In this document: piece by piece, positions 31,401-41,602 of the stretch
How the letters are laid out: each line of letters opens with the position of its first letter
Position numbering within the stretch: the first letter of the stretch is position 1
Origin: Aricia agestis
Taxonomy: Eukaryota; Arthropoda; Insecta; Lepidoptera; Lycaenidae
NCBI RefSeq assembly: GCF_905147365.1
Contig: NC_056421.1
Location: forward strand, 11,674,001 to 11,738,000
Direction of reading: 5' to 3'
Length of the DNA: 64,000 nucleotides
Translations under genes and position numbers: made by a program
The notes under the pieces: generated by a model
Database searches by the model: none
What the model was told of the DNA's origin: nothing
What the model saw: only the letters and a program-made list of their open reading frames with translations

Positions 31401-34177
31401 TCGTGCCGAAGCATTGCTCTCCCACGTATAAAGTTTTACATTGTCATATAAATCACTTTTCAAACCTATCCAGGCAAAAACTAAATTTAATTCATTGCAA
31501 AAGCTAAAACTGCACATGTACCTACACGCAGAGTAGACAGAACTATAGAGGATACCGACTTAGAACTGAGGTTGAAATTTTTAAGTTTGACGTATTATGA
31601 CAAAAGTCGTCGCTAGGGTCGTTACCTACTAATTTAGTTGTTGTTTATATTTTGGCACATGCTAAGAAAACTGTCAGAATTCAATTTCAAAATCTTCATT
31701 TTAAAAATAAATTATATCAGCCAGCGCGCCAGCCCTTAACTTATCCTGGCGAAACCCGAAAGAAATGACAGGTATTAATACACGTCCGTCTCTTAGCTGT
31801 CTTACGGCCGTTCCCAATATTTGATATATCTCTGGTTTTGCCCTACTAGAGATAGGAATAGCTCACAATTGACATAAAATATAATATGTCTCTAATGTCT
31901 AATGTGAGCTATTCCTATCTCTAGTAGGGCAAAACCAGAGATAGATCAAATATTGGGAACGGCCGTTAGCAGTCGAAGTACTGGTAGTTATGTCTATTGT
32001 GCTACACGTGAGGGTTTTATAGTGTTGGTTTGAAATTGTGTGTGTGTTATATAGACATTATAATATGAGTAGGTGAAGCCAGATAAATGATTAATTTTAT
32101 TTACGAGAAATATAATTTATAAAAAATATGTAAACATCGTAGTTATAAAGGTTACTACGTGGCCTGGGGCGAATTTAACGATGAAAAACATGATAATCTG
32201 GTAATTCGTCCTAATGGGGAGAAACCTAGTGTAACGATTAGACGACTCGATTTTTTCGTAGCACCGAATTTTTAATAGCTTTAGAGTGTCAAATAAATTC
32301 GAAATTTACGATCTTCAAATTTACGTTTTTCAGATAAAAATGAACGTGTATTCCGTAAAGGACACCGGGAAAGTGCTGCTGTGGAATTATATAATAAATA
32401 AGCCTTGTCAGCACTATGCGATGGCAGCTGTACTTGACTCGCTTCCGAACATAAAGAATTGCGTTATAAAAAAGGTATTTTTATTATAAAAATACAATGG
32501 AGACTGAAAAACGTTTGTTACGTCATACGTGTGACGGTGCGAAAAGAAATCCTACATAAACTCTGTGGTCCAAAATTAGTCTCGAGTGGAATTGGCCCAC
32601 TCTACATACAATTCACTTATAATTAAGGGCCTTATTACACCTACCGAGTAGAGTGGCTAGACAGTGCACTCGGTCAAGGACACCGTGTCCAGACTCCACT
32701 CGTTAAGTGAAGCCGGGCCCTAAATAAAAAAAGACGTGTTTTTTTATAATATTATAGAATACTAGCTGTCCTGGCAAACGTTTCTTTGCCATATAAAGTA
32801 TTTCGCCCGTATTATTTTATTGAAGGGACTAAATAAGTATGTCACCATGGCAACGTCCATCGCTATCCCGTCGCACAAACAATGGTCGCCGTCAGTCTCG
32901 AGTTGTAATAATTTACTATTATTTATTCAACAAATACACTTATCAATATAACAAGTACCCAGTAGCCGATTCTCAGACCCACTGAATATGCATATTAAAG
33001 TTGGTTAAAATCAGTAAATCCGTTTCGGAGGAGTACGCTATCTAACATTGTGACACGAGAATTTTATATATTAGAGATTATACCATCGACAATGTTTACA
33101 CTCGTCCAGACTTCAAGCATTCGTTTCAGACCGCTTGATCTAGTTGAGTGGAGCAGACGAAGACAAACTTCTAAATACGCAGATCAATGTCTGCAGTCGT
33201 TGCTGTCATTGTTGAAATATTTAAAGTAACGATTTTGCTCTACTCTAAAGCTTGTCACACACAGAGCAGGTAATGTAAAGATGTATATTATAGCACGATA
33301 CATCTCGATACATCTTAATACATCTTTCTATAGAAATCGTCAGGAGACCACACACAGCAGCTATAATGTATATTTATACATCTTCGTATCTTAAGATACC
33401 GAGCTATATGAAAATATACATTTATATTTTGATACATCTAAATACATCTCAATATATTTCTGTATATTACGATACATCTCTTCTCTTCATAGGGTGTTCA
33501 AAATTTTCTGTGATTATATTATATGTGTATGATAGACAGATACAGTCGTACACACAGTGTTGCCACTTGCCACCTTAGCACAGCACTTCACAGCAGGTAC
33601 TGCAGGCAGTCTGTTCCCCAGAGCCTATATTTTCAATCAAATATCTTCAATCCACATCGTTCTGTTTTTGGCACAATATGTAACAATGCGCGCATCAAAA
33701 TTACAATCCGAATCGTCTTCTGATGAATTATCTAGTGAATCTAATAGCAAGTAACTCGAAAGGCCATAGTATTACAACATTAAAAATAAGAACAGTCTGT
33801 ATAACACTTTAGCAGCTGAAATGTGCGTCAAGCGGGGCGTTTAGCATTGAAATGTAGGGTAAGATACATTACATTACCTGTTGTGTGTGTGATACATTAA
33901 TATAATGTAAAGATATACATCCCGGGATGTAATGTATATTAATATACATTACCTGCTCTGTCTGTGACAGCCATAACCCAAGCATATTACCAATAACCTT
34001 TTTTTTTAGGGTGACTTCTTCATGCAGAACAACCTATCGAATATAATGAAGCAACATGCTGGAAACTCGTTTTTCTACGGAGATTATCTGTTCAAGGTGG
34101 TGGTATCGTCGAAGAAAGGAAACATAGTATGTCTGATGTTCGATCCAAAGTTCAAAAAACCCAAGAAAACTACATAA
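28383..34177 (+). CDS. Secreted 182-aa protein, DUF1091 / ML-like, four exons (28383-28466, 30858-31013, 32334-32474, 34010-34177)
   Basis: I assembled this gene by hand from splice signals. The four exons have 28, 52, 47 and 55 codons; all introns are phase 0 with GT-AG borders (donors TAC|GTAAGT, GAG|GTATTA, AAG|GTATTT; acceptors TTTCTCAG|G, TTTTTCAG|A, TTTTTTTAG|G), and the joined frame is open to a TAA. Residues 1-16 (hydrophobic FKLFILVIYF then GSA) look like a signal peptide. There are four cysteines (41, 105, 123, 168) and sequons N51-A-T and N69-I-T. The spacing NCVIKKGDFF ... FFYGDYLFK ... GNIVC resembles the C-terminal half of insect DUF1091 / MD-2-related lipid-recognition proteins, which are secreted beta-sandwich proteins of about 170-200 residues. 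That family call is from memory of the pattern. An extracellular lipid- or ligand-binding role would be an inference. The start is the first in-frame ATG; an ATG-TGA lies 9 bp upstream. I saw no promoter motif and no AATAAA just after the stop. Confidence 0.8.
28860..29117. mobile_element. Foldback MITE in intron 1
   Basis: AATTGAAGACGTGAGTGGAAG and CTTCCACTCACATCTTCAATT are inverted termini with one mismatch, 258 bp end to end. Confidence 0.65.
29446..30049 (+). mobile_element. Lep1-like Helitron in intron 1, interrupted, 5' end duplicated
   Basis: TCCATACTAATATTGTACGC and TCCATACTAATATTGTCTGC occur 44 bp apart, each with a GTCT run. The 3' end ATGCGGGCGTCATCTAG closes at 30049. The middle (about 29545-29945) is foreign sequence of unknown origin. 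Confidence 0.6.
30645..30843 (-). pseudogene. LINE ORF2 C-terminal fragment in intron 1, antisense to the host gene (B4)
   Basis: The minus strand reads NELTPAVFRDQYDLQAFRK, then an in-frame TGA, then AYTL and the 3' block shared with family B (CATCAGGTGACCCGTG...TCGTTTGCCTCC). The parallel fragment at 53277-53465 reads NELSPAVFLDLYDLQTFKK. It ends about 15 bp before the exon 2 acceptor. It explains why the opposite strand stays open from 30534 into exon 2. Confidence 0.65.
30858..31013 (+). CDS. Exon 2 of the secreted-protein gene
   Basis: This exon holds 52 codons, from GGT after a T-rich tract ending CTCAG to GAG before GTATTA. It carries C41, the sequons N51-A-T and N69-I-T, and the segment YLNITFHDTTK. 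The frame stays open upstream through the intron to 30534, but that upstream part is antisense LINE sequence and is probably not coding. The frame also stops nine bases after the donor. Confidence 0.85.
31095..31430 (-). mobile_element. LINE-tail family B copy (B5) in intron 2
   Basis: The T run 31095-31104 is its poly(A). The body passes GTTTGCCCCCTTATTTC, the purine-rich tract AGGGTAGGGATGAGAAGGG and CGAAACACAGCGCAAGCGCT to TCTCCCACGTATA. Confidence 0.75.
31805..31965. mobile_element. MITE in intron 2, TTA target duplication
   Basis: The inverted arms of about 60 bp begin CGGCCGTTCCCAATATTTGA, and TTA lies on both sides (31802-31804, 31966-31968). The 161-bp element is nearly all stem. Confidence 0.8.
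32334..32474 (+). CDS. Exon 3 of the secreted-protein gene
   Basis: This exon holds 47 codons between TTTTTCAG and AAG|GTATTT. It encodes the central segment, with VKDTGKVLLWNY, PCQHY (C105) and KNCVIKK (C123). Its phase matches both neighbours. Confidence 0.85.
32762..33077 (-). mobile_element. Helitron in intron 3 (GGCAAA-hairpin family)
   Basis: CTAG at 32762-32765 next to the inverted GGCAAAGAAACGTTTGCC hairpin forms the 3' end. GTGACACGAGAATTTTATATA at 33049 is the 5' region. It closely parallels the 3879-4183 copy in the opposite orientation. Confidence 0.7.
33253..33969. mobile_element. 717-bp TIR element in intron 3
   Basis: TGTCACACACAGAGCAGGTA at the left and its inverse at the right match at 24 of the outer 25 bases. 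Many GATACATCT / AGATGTAT words cluster under the left end and ATACATTA words under the right. No coding frame and no clear target duplication were seen. Confidence 0.7.
34010..34177 (+). CDS. Exon 4 (terminal) of the secreted-protein gene
   Basis: This exon holds 55 codons plus TAA after a TTTTTTTTTAG acceptor. It encodes GDFFMQNN ... FFYGDYLFKVVVSSKKGNIVC and a lysine-rich tail (FKKPKKTT). The acceptor lies only about 40 bp downstream of the right terminus of the 33253-33969 transposon. A LINE tail insertion begins about 95 bp after the stop, inside the expected 3' UTR or just past it. Confidence 0.85.
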   Translation, partial: GDFFMQNNLSNIMKQHAGNSFFYGDYLFKVVVSSKKGNIVCLMFDPKFKKPKKTT

Positions 34178-34270
34178 AATTCATAATAATGATGATATTA
34201 TGAACTGTTATTTGTTAAGAAACAATTAATTTACTATTTTATCTCAGGAAGCATACCTACATTTTTCAGC

Positions 34271-34626
34271 TTTTTTTTTATGAAATAAGGGGGCAAACGA
34301 GCAAACGGGTCACCTGATGGAAAGCAACTTTCGTCGCCCATGGACACTCGCAGCATCAGGAGAGTTGCAGGTGCGTTGCCGGCCTTTTAAGAGGGAATAG
34401 GGGAGGGTAGGGATAGGAAGGGAAGGGAATAGGGGAGGAAAGGGAAGGGAATAGGGTAGGGGATCGGGCCTCCGGTAAACAGTGAGTTTACCGGAGGCCC
34501 AATCCCCTACCCTCTACTCGACGAAACACAGCGCAAGCGCTGTTTCACGCCGGTTTTCTGTGAGAACGTGGTATTTCTCCGGTCAAGCCAGCCCATTCGT
34601 GCCAAAGCATGGCTCCCCCACGTATA
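34271..34626 (-). mobile_element. LINE-tail family B copy (B6) with internal hairpin
   Basis: The T run 34271-34279 is its poly(A). The body follows the family to CTCCCCCACGTATAAA, except for an inverted duplication at 34455-34511. Confidence 0.75.
34455..34511. repeat. 26-bp hairpin inside B6
   Basis: GGTAGGGGATCGGGCCTCCG...AAAC pairs with 34486-34511 around AGTGA with one mismatch. Other family B copies have only one orientation of this segment. Confidence 0.8.
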
Positions 34627-34742
34627 AAAGTATGCTTCTACTTTTCCTGGCACTAAAGGTTTTGTAGTAACTATTTATATTATTTTCTGTATTTACTGTT
34701 TTTTATTTATTTGTTTTTTATATAAGTAAGCAAGTACCTTGC

Positions 34743-34979
34743 TTGGTTTCAATGAAACGAGGAGTAATTTTATAGTGCCCAAGTGTGTGCGCAGTGCACA
34801 AGAGCACTCTCTATTCCTTTACTCTCATAACCCAGTGGTATGGAAGACCGACACGACCGGCGAGAGATCAGGCGCAGGACCGACTTTTTACATGCCCATC
34901 CGACGCATGGATCATCTTACTTGTCAGACAATCAGTCCGATTCAAGAGCCACGCTCTTAGCCACTGGACCACGGAGGCG
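34743..34979 (-). mobile_element. SINE-A copy, deleted internally and at the 3' end
   Basis: The head (inverse of CCTCCGTGGTCCAGTGGCTA) is at 34979. The B-box region is missing, and the 3' tail is reduced to GGTTTCAATGAAAC. Confidence 0.8.
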
Positions 34980-36158
34980 TTCATAATAGGTTATGGTTTT
35001 AATCCATAACCTAACCTAAATTAAAAACATAACCTATTATCCATCAGTATGCGAAGCTTTAAACAACTTTTTTTATGCAAGTAATTCTAAATTCTTACCA
35101 AAAATGATTTTTCATCGCCTCACTGATACTGGAACTCGTAAAATATGCATTCTCTTTATTATTTTTTGATTGAATAAATTTTACGAGCATCCTTGGCTAG
35201 AGTCGATATAATTTACGACCGTTCAGAGCTATTTTACCCATGATTTTTTATGAAAATGAACCTTGATTAGTTGGAATAAAGATCCTCTTCCAGGTCAAAT
35301 AACTTTGAACAGAATGTAATTTGAGGATGATTTTATACATCGCTGGAAGTAAGAAGCCCACTTTTAAATTTCTATCTTATATTATAATTATTACTTAAGC
35401 CTTTATAATTATTATTATACTCAGCTGAATATTGTACTCTCCAATTTTCTTTTCAAAAGTTTCAGTACCTAAATGTTTTTAGTATCAGAATTCACGTCAC
35501 TGTACAATTCACATTGCGCCCATGACTATTAACATTGTCGGATGTGCAAAATCGTCATTTTTTTTATTCCATATAATATGTCCATATAACCAAGACTATT
35601 ATGAGCTAAAAAGGAAAAAGTCAATATTTTGCATAGTTTCCGAAATAGCCACATTCAAAATGTCGTATACTTATTACTAAGATAGCCCGCTAACAATGTC
35701 GGATAGTCACTACCTACGTATGCCTACGTTATTAACGGGACGCGGAAGCGAGTAAGAGCGCACGATGTGCCACTTTCGACTATGTTAACGGAGGGAATGG
35801 ACGTCACGCTTTCACATGTTATTTGCTACCGTAGTTATATTTTTATTTAATTTTCGACACCATTTTCAATGTCTGCAAGATCATCACGGCTAATTAAAAC
35901 TAGGTACTCAACGAAATGAAGAAAAATATAGTAATAGGCAAAAAAATGCTGATGGAAATACATAATATTATGTCCAAAGCTAATGCTAGTGCAGAGTATT
36001 TAGATATTATTATATTATATAGTATTAAGATTTTAACAGTATAGCTTATGTTTTATTGCTTTAGATTAGATTATGAGATAAACTTTGTTAACATTAATTT
36101 ATCGTAGGTAATTTAAAATTGTAGGATGTACCAAATCCAACGTTCTTACCCGGTATTT

Positions 36159-36310
36159 CAAATGTGTAAAATGTCGATAGTACCACATACGATATTTTTA
36201 ATAGCTTTTACAAATGGTTAAATAGTCGGTAGAGCCACTTCCGACATTGTTATGCGGATTTATAAATTGGTAAAATGTCGGTAGTACTACATCATAATCA
36301 TAAATTCATT
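36159..36310. repeat. Degenerate tandem repeat, about 52-bp period
   Basis: Three units share GGTAAAATGTCGGTAGTACC-like cores (GTAAAATGTCGATAGTACCA; GTTAAATAGTCGGTAGAGCC; GTAAAATGTCGGTAGTACTA). Looser GTCGGATAG words occur upstream near 35698. Confidence 0.5.
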
Positions 36311-36528
36311 TATTTTTCTCATTGATTAAATGGCGCTTCTATTTTATACCATATCTGTCGTTGCTTACCGACTTTTAACAAATTTTAGAAGGCTTTAAAA
36401 TGGGCAATTTTTGTATAAAAATTAAGTTAGTTGGCACACGTCATACACAATGAATGAATATTATATTTTTTAATTTATTTATCGTATTTTTCATGGTTTT
36501 GCGATCTGGTGACTGGTAGCCACAATAA

Positions 36529-36561
36529 AGCAAAATGCCAAGAAAGTCTTGGCATTTTGCT
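36529..36561. repeat. Perfect 15-bp hairpin
   Basis: AGCAAAATGCCAAGA and TCTTGGCATTTTGCT pair around AAG. Confidence 0.85.
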
Positions 36562-36800
36562 ATTAAGTAGGTAGGCAATAAAAGGTACATTACCTTTACA
36601 TCATTATGTTCAGTATTAAATACTTAACATGCTATTTATGTAACAACAAATAATATAAAGATTTACTCAAATTATGTAAAATTATTATCTATACATCTAG
36701 TCTATGGTAAAAGTGAGATATTCCCCAAAAAATAATATCTGAAATGCTATTTAAAATATTAATAAAAATAAAATATTAATGCAATTTATTTTTTGTACTC

Positions 36801-36947
36801 TCCTGCCTTGCAGGGTTGCCTGGAAGAGATCGCTTAGAGCGATAAGGCCACCCTTGCCCACATTAATGTCTTAGTTTTAAGTACTTTAAGTCTGATTGTA
36901 TACCCATTTTTTATGTGAGCAATAAAGTGTTTATCTATCTATCTATC
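36801..36947 (+). mobile_element. LINE 3' end with ATCT tail
   Basis: GGGTTGCCTGGAAGAGATCG and GCGATAAGGCCACCCTTG are a familiar lepidopteran non-LTR 3' end. It finishes AATAAAGTGTTTATCTATCT, an (ATCT)n tail instead of poly(A). The 5' part is missing. Confidence 0.65.
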
Positions 36948-37540
36948 TAAAATACTACAATGGATCAGAAAAAATCTAATAAATATAAATCTCAATTTTT
37001 TCATGAAAACAATGGCTGTGGTGGTAAGTAAGTACCCTAAAAATGTAGTTATTTTTAAGAACTACCTGACTCCGCGAACTCCCTTTTATTTTTAAATGGG
37101 CACCGCACAATTGACATAAATAAAGTCGCACATTATTTGGTCGACTTTCAATTTTTACTTCACTACAAGCATTGAAACTAGAATCCATGCTATTTGCTAT
37201 AGCACCAAATATCTCAACGTCCAAGTCATTCGCAGCTATTCAGTGGTCGGCAACTAGCCCGCAAGCCCGATTTAGAAGCAGGTAGAATTAATATGCCCCG
37301 AGTCAATGATTAACAACACCTATTTCGTCGTATTTCCGTTATGGATGGTGTGGTGGGACTGGCTTTACAGGGACAGTCGTATTAACTCAAATAAATGATG
37401 ATAGGTGCATAAATGTGAGGATTTATCGTGCATTGGGATTTGGGTGTGAGTCGTCAGTGCGGATGTCAGATTCGCTAACGAAACCGAATCATGTACTATC
37501 AGAAAACATGATTCATGGGCAGATGGTGAAGTTATACAGG

Positions 37541-37783
37541 GTGTAACAAAAATAAGTGATAATACTTTAGGGCGTGTACGTGTTCCTTGTAGAGAGTTCA
37601 CTGTGAAAGTAGCAGCGCTGAAAGACCAAAAATTGGGGAAACTCGTGACGCTCGGGCCCTTGCCCATACAAATCACAAAAATTTTTTTGGTCTTATCAGC
37701 GCTGCTACTTTCACAGTGAACTCGCTACAAGGAACATAATATTATACATACCCTAAAGTATTATCACTTATTTTTGTTACACA
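37541..37783. mobile_element. Foldback MITE, GTGTAACAAAAATAAGTGAT ends
   Basis: Arms of about 100 bp begin GTGTAACAAAAATAAGTGAT at the left and end with the inverse at 37783. Both arms contain TTCACTGTGAAAGTAGCAGC. The minus-strand 103-codon frame here is accidental. Confidence 0.7.
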
Positions 37784-38187
37784 TAGTGCATGTATATTTT
37801 TGGTCACGTTTTGTCAAACACATATCACGGAAATAACATAACCCGATCAAATGACGTATACGACCTATATAGGTCTGTCATCTAGCTATGAATCAATTTA
37901 TTCGATGGTACATCAAAAACTTGATGAAAATCTTCTGGAAATGAATTTTCAAGTATGAAAAAATTACTTCTTTTATACACTAGTTTTTCGCGTTGCTTCG
38001 CATTCCTTAATTTCTACCGTGAAACTAAATTGCCGGGTACAATTTTTAATACTTAATGATTTTTTAACTCTTTTAAATGTTCTGGACACAAAGACTTTAA
38101 AAAGAAAAAAAAATCGGTTTAGTGGAACCAAAAATTACCCTTACAATGTCACAATCACAAGCTTTATCTACCTCTACATTGTTATCT
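37784..38187. other. Unassigned sequence
   Basis: CACTAGTTTTTCGCGTTGCTTCGC near 37978 is an inverted Helitron end fragment. Nothing else is supported. Confidence 0.4.
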
Positions 38188-38534
38188 AAATATTATAGCT
38201 CCCACACCGGTTTCGGTGACGGTGGCCGGTTTCATTGAAACCAGGCCAGCTACGCAGAAGTAATTTTATAGTTCCCAAGTGTGTGCGCAGTACACAAGAG
38301 CACTCTCTATTCCTTTACTCTCATAACCCAGTGGGACGGCAGACCGACACGACCGGCGAGAGATCAGGCGCAGGACCGACTTTTTACATGCCCATCCGAC
38401 GCATGGATCATCTTACTTGTCAGACAATCAGGTGATCAGCCTGCATTGTCCTAACCAAACTTGGAAATAACATGTTTCCAACGCGGGAATCGAACCCACG
38501 ACCTCCGAGTCAAGACTACGGAGGCGTTATTGTT
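38188..38534 (-). mobile_element. SINE-A copy with rearranged 5' head
   Basis: ATTGTTATCT flanks it (38178-38187, 38535-38544). About 23 bases of the A-box region are missing, and a 38-bp unit that includes the flank is repeated in tandem (38514-38551, 38552-38589). Confidence 0.8.
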
Positions 38535-38599
38535 ATTGTTATCTACCACTAGACTACGGAGGCGTTATTGTTATTGTTATCTATTCTTATTATAAAACA

Positions 38600-38830
38600 A
38601 AGTCTCATTTTTTTCCTGATGTCATTTTGTTCCTTTTAATCTTTAAAACTACGCAACGGATTTTGATTATTCTTTCAGTGTTAGATAGCCCATTTATCGA
38701 GGAAGGCTATAGGCTATATTTTATCACGCTAAAACTAATAGGAGCGAAGAAATAAAGGAAAATGTGGAAGAAACGGGGGAAATTATTTGAAATAATTGAA
38801 ATATGGTATCGACTATCATTAAGGGACTCA
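38600..38830 (+). mobile_element. Helitron-like fragment
   Basis: It shares CAGTGTTAGATAGCCCATTTATCGAGGAAGGCTATAGG and AGAAACGGGGGAAATT with 39151-39510 (opposite strand) and 60800-61091, but has neither terminus. Confidence 0.5.
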
Positions 38831-39150
38831 CTCACTAAGTAAAAAAAATGCTTTACAAAATCAATACAGATAAACAAAACAACTATTCTGCATCAAGCGA
38901 GCGCTCGCCCTAACTTCACACCTTTAGGCCTACACATAAATATTCCAACAATTTGGGTAATTTGGGTAATTAGCCAAGTGTCTAATGCAACAAAGTGTGT
39001 CCCTCGGCGTGACAGAGCCCACGTGGCACAAGGTGTGAAGAGCTATTATACATTGAGGTAATGTTGCCTGGAAGCGACAATATAATTTAAAGCCGTTGGA
39101 CCGACCAACATTGGACCAACATTGGGCGAACGCCGGAGTACTATAATATA

Positions 39151-39510
39151 CTAGACGTTCCGCGCGGCTTCGCCCGCGTAAATTAGATATCTCGCAGACA
39201 AATTAGTCCATAAAAAATAGCCTATGATCCTTCACGTGGTCTACTTCTTATCTGTGCCAAATAATATAAACTTTTCTCCAGTGGTTCGTGAGATAAGCCC
39301 TTTCAAATAATTTCCCCCGTTTTTTTTCAATTTTCCTCTATTTTCTCTCAGCTCCTTAATTCTCAGCGTGATCTCAGATATCCTATAGCCTTCCTCGATA
39401 AATGGGCTATCTAACACTGAAATATTTTTTCAAATCGGACCAGTATTTCCTGCGATTAGCGCGTTCAAACAAACAAATAAAGTCATCCGCTTTTTAATAT
39501 TATATTTTTT
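39151..39510 (-). mobile_element. Helitron (GGGCGAAGCCGCGCGG end)
   Basis: CTAGACGTTCCGCGCGGCTT at 39151 is the inverted 3' end. TTTCCCCCGTTTTTTTTC and CCTTCCTCGATAAATGGGCT are family landmarks. Confidence 0.65.
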
Positions 39511-40129
39511 TTTATTATAAAATTGGGGCCGTCTATAGACTGTTCGTCCATATCCTTTTTTTGTTATTTTATTATTTAGATTTTTCGCACCAAGGATAAT
39601 TGAAATAATATTATGAATTTTAATTAATTGTGGTCCATCACGCCATGGACACTTTTTTTTTTTTAATATATATGTGTATATGTATATTTAATAGAATAGA
39701 GTATAATATGTTATACATATAATAAATAAATATATACATTTATTGTTTTATAAATTGCATAATAATAATATTAATGTGTAACATAGTAAATTTCTTATAA
39801 ATAATAAACTGTTCTATTAGCGCCATCTATTGACATAATTTTGAATTAAAGTTTTCTCATTGATCGATTTTTAGGAAATCACTATATGTTTTTTAATATT
39901 AAAACAATTTAAATTATATATTTAAATATCTTAAATAACAATACATTCATATTTTAATAATTCTTTTAATCAAATTTAATTTTTGAAATTCGCGCTCTTT
40001 ACTAATTCTTAGTTTTGACTTTTGACTTTTTTTAAAAAAACTTTTTGGGTATAAAATACGAGTCTGAAATGTCATCGGCCTTTTTCTAGATTTCAAAAAC
40101 TAGAATGTAGTTTCTGAACATCTACTTAT
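39511..40129. other. Very AT-rich sequence
   Basis: I see no gene or delimited element. Confidence 0.4.
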
Positions 40130-41020
40130 TTCCCAATATTGGGAACCCACACTCGGGTTAAACCCATACTCGGGTTGAAGATGTACCCCTTAGCTTAATA
40201 ACCCGCTCAACCCCATGATCATGGAGCTATAGAAGATAATCCAGCCTTGGGTTGCGGATGGCCACCGCCCCGGGCTGCCCTACCACCTAAACACCCTGCG
40301 AACACCGGCTGCTGTACACATTTGGGACGTCCGAGCACCAGCGACCACCTCCGGACGACGCGAAGGGGCTGGAGCTCTTCACACTGGCTAGCTATCCTCC
40401 AGTCTCCAAGCTAAGTGCCATGTGGTCCTAGACGTCCCCCATACCCTCTTGAGTACACAGACGGCTGTAACTAGCGTAGCACAAACCCACTAGAACTACC
40501 CCCCTGGTGATTAATTACTTAAATCCTTAATGAGTGTCTGCTCTCTTTTAAATTACTTTTAAATTAACTATGTAGTTAATATTTTTTTATAACAATAAAT
40601 TTGTTACTGATTTTTTTTTAACATTTCATTTATCTCTCTCTATTAGGAGCAAACCCTCCTCTAGTATGTCACACTCCTATTTATTTAATTTAAACATTTT
40701 TTTTTTTACTATTTTTTTTTTATATGTGACAAATGTTTTGAACGGTGAGGTCCCAGTCGGTGTGGCGGCCAGTAGATCCGACATTTTCCGATTTCCTTAG
40801 ATTTTATGCTGCTCCACCCTTTGCCTTTAGATGTTGTGACATTGGCTTGGTGGAGAGGGGTCACTCAAGCTGGGTGGAGTTTCTAGGTTGTTAAAAAGAT
40901 ATCGTTCTGTGTCGAATCTACCCGCCATGTGGCTTAGGACTTTATCGTTCCTGTCTTTTATAGCCATTTTTATATTATAATCTTTTATGTGTTCGGTTGA
41001 CACCTCTAATTTAATATTAT
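40130..41020 (-). mobile_element. 5'-truncated LINE
   Basis: The minus strand begins in an ORF2 C-terminus near 41020. It then has AT-rich 3' UTR and a GC-rich segment (40140-40510) that could be the rest of its 3' UTR. No poly(A) or target duplication was found, so the left boundary is uncertain. Confidence 0.45.
40827..41020 (-). pseudogene. LINE ORF2 C-terminal fragment
   Basis: The minus strand reads EVSTEHIKDYNIKMAIKDRN, then DKVLSHMAGRFDTERYLFNN, and a proline/serine-rich end before TAA at 40827-40829. The style matches jockey-group ORF2 ends, but the clade is not certain. Confidence 0.5.
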
Positions 41021-41266
41021 ATTAGTATATAGATTCTGTGCCAACGCACAGAACCTGCGCATAGGACCAACGTGTATAACCAGTACGGAATATCGCTCCT
41101 AACTAATGGCCAAATAGGTATACGTTCTACTAATGCGCTGGCTTCATGCGTTGGCCGAATGACGTATACAGTTGGCTTTAAGGTGTACGAGTATGATGGT
41201 TAGTTCTTAGTAGTACAAAAATGGCTGGTCAGCAATCCAAAAACATACGTAAATACGAACGTACGT

Positions 41267-41602
41267 TTGGATGCAAGCTGGCTAGCTAAAAGCTTGTATT
41301 GCATTAGGTTAAGAAGTCTTCTAATCCCTGCATCCTGTTCGGTGGGCTGCAAGAGAACAACACCTCTCACCTTCCGCCTGACACAGGTACTCGTCAGATA
41401 CAGATGTTTCAGTGCGTACCTGTGTAAGGCTACCAGAAGGCCAGCCTACCATGATGGGCGCTGCGGGGGAAATAGCCCAGAACACCCTCGAGGTGTGCGA
41501 TCGTTGGGCCGTACAGCGCCACGAATCATGGTGCTCGAGAACAACCTGGGATCTGATTCACAATGTGTAATTCGACTGGACTTCGAAAACTTCATCGGGT
41601 GA
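41267..41602 (+). pseudogene. Possible decayed zinc-knuckle region of an R1-type LINE ORF1
   Basis: A 111-codon open frame contains VRYRCFSAYLCKATRR and GVRSLGRTAPRIM. These resemble the CCHC knuckles and the following RSLG block of R1/TRAS gag proteins after indels. The key cysteines are not in register, so this is weak. The GC content is higher than that of its neighbours. Confidence 0.25.

Larger units (their letters stand above)
34980..36800. other. AT-rich sequence without a supported gene
   Basis: The stretch holds a degenerate tandem repeat (36159-36310) and a hairpin (36529-36561), listed separately. I see no coding region. Confidence 0.4.
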
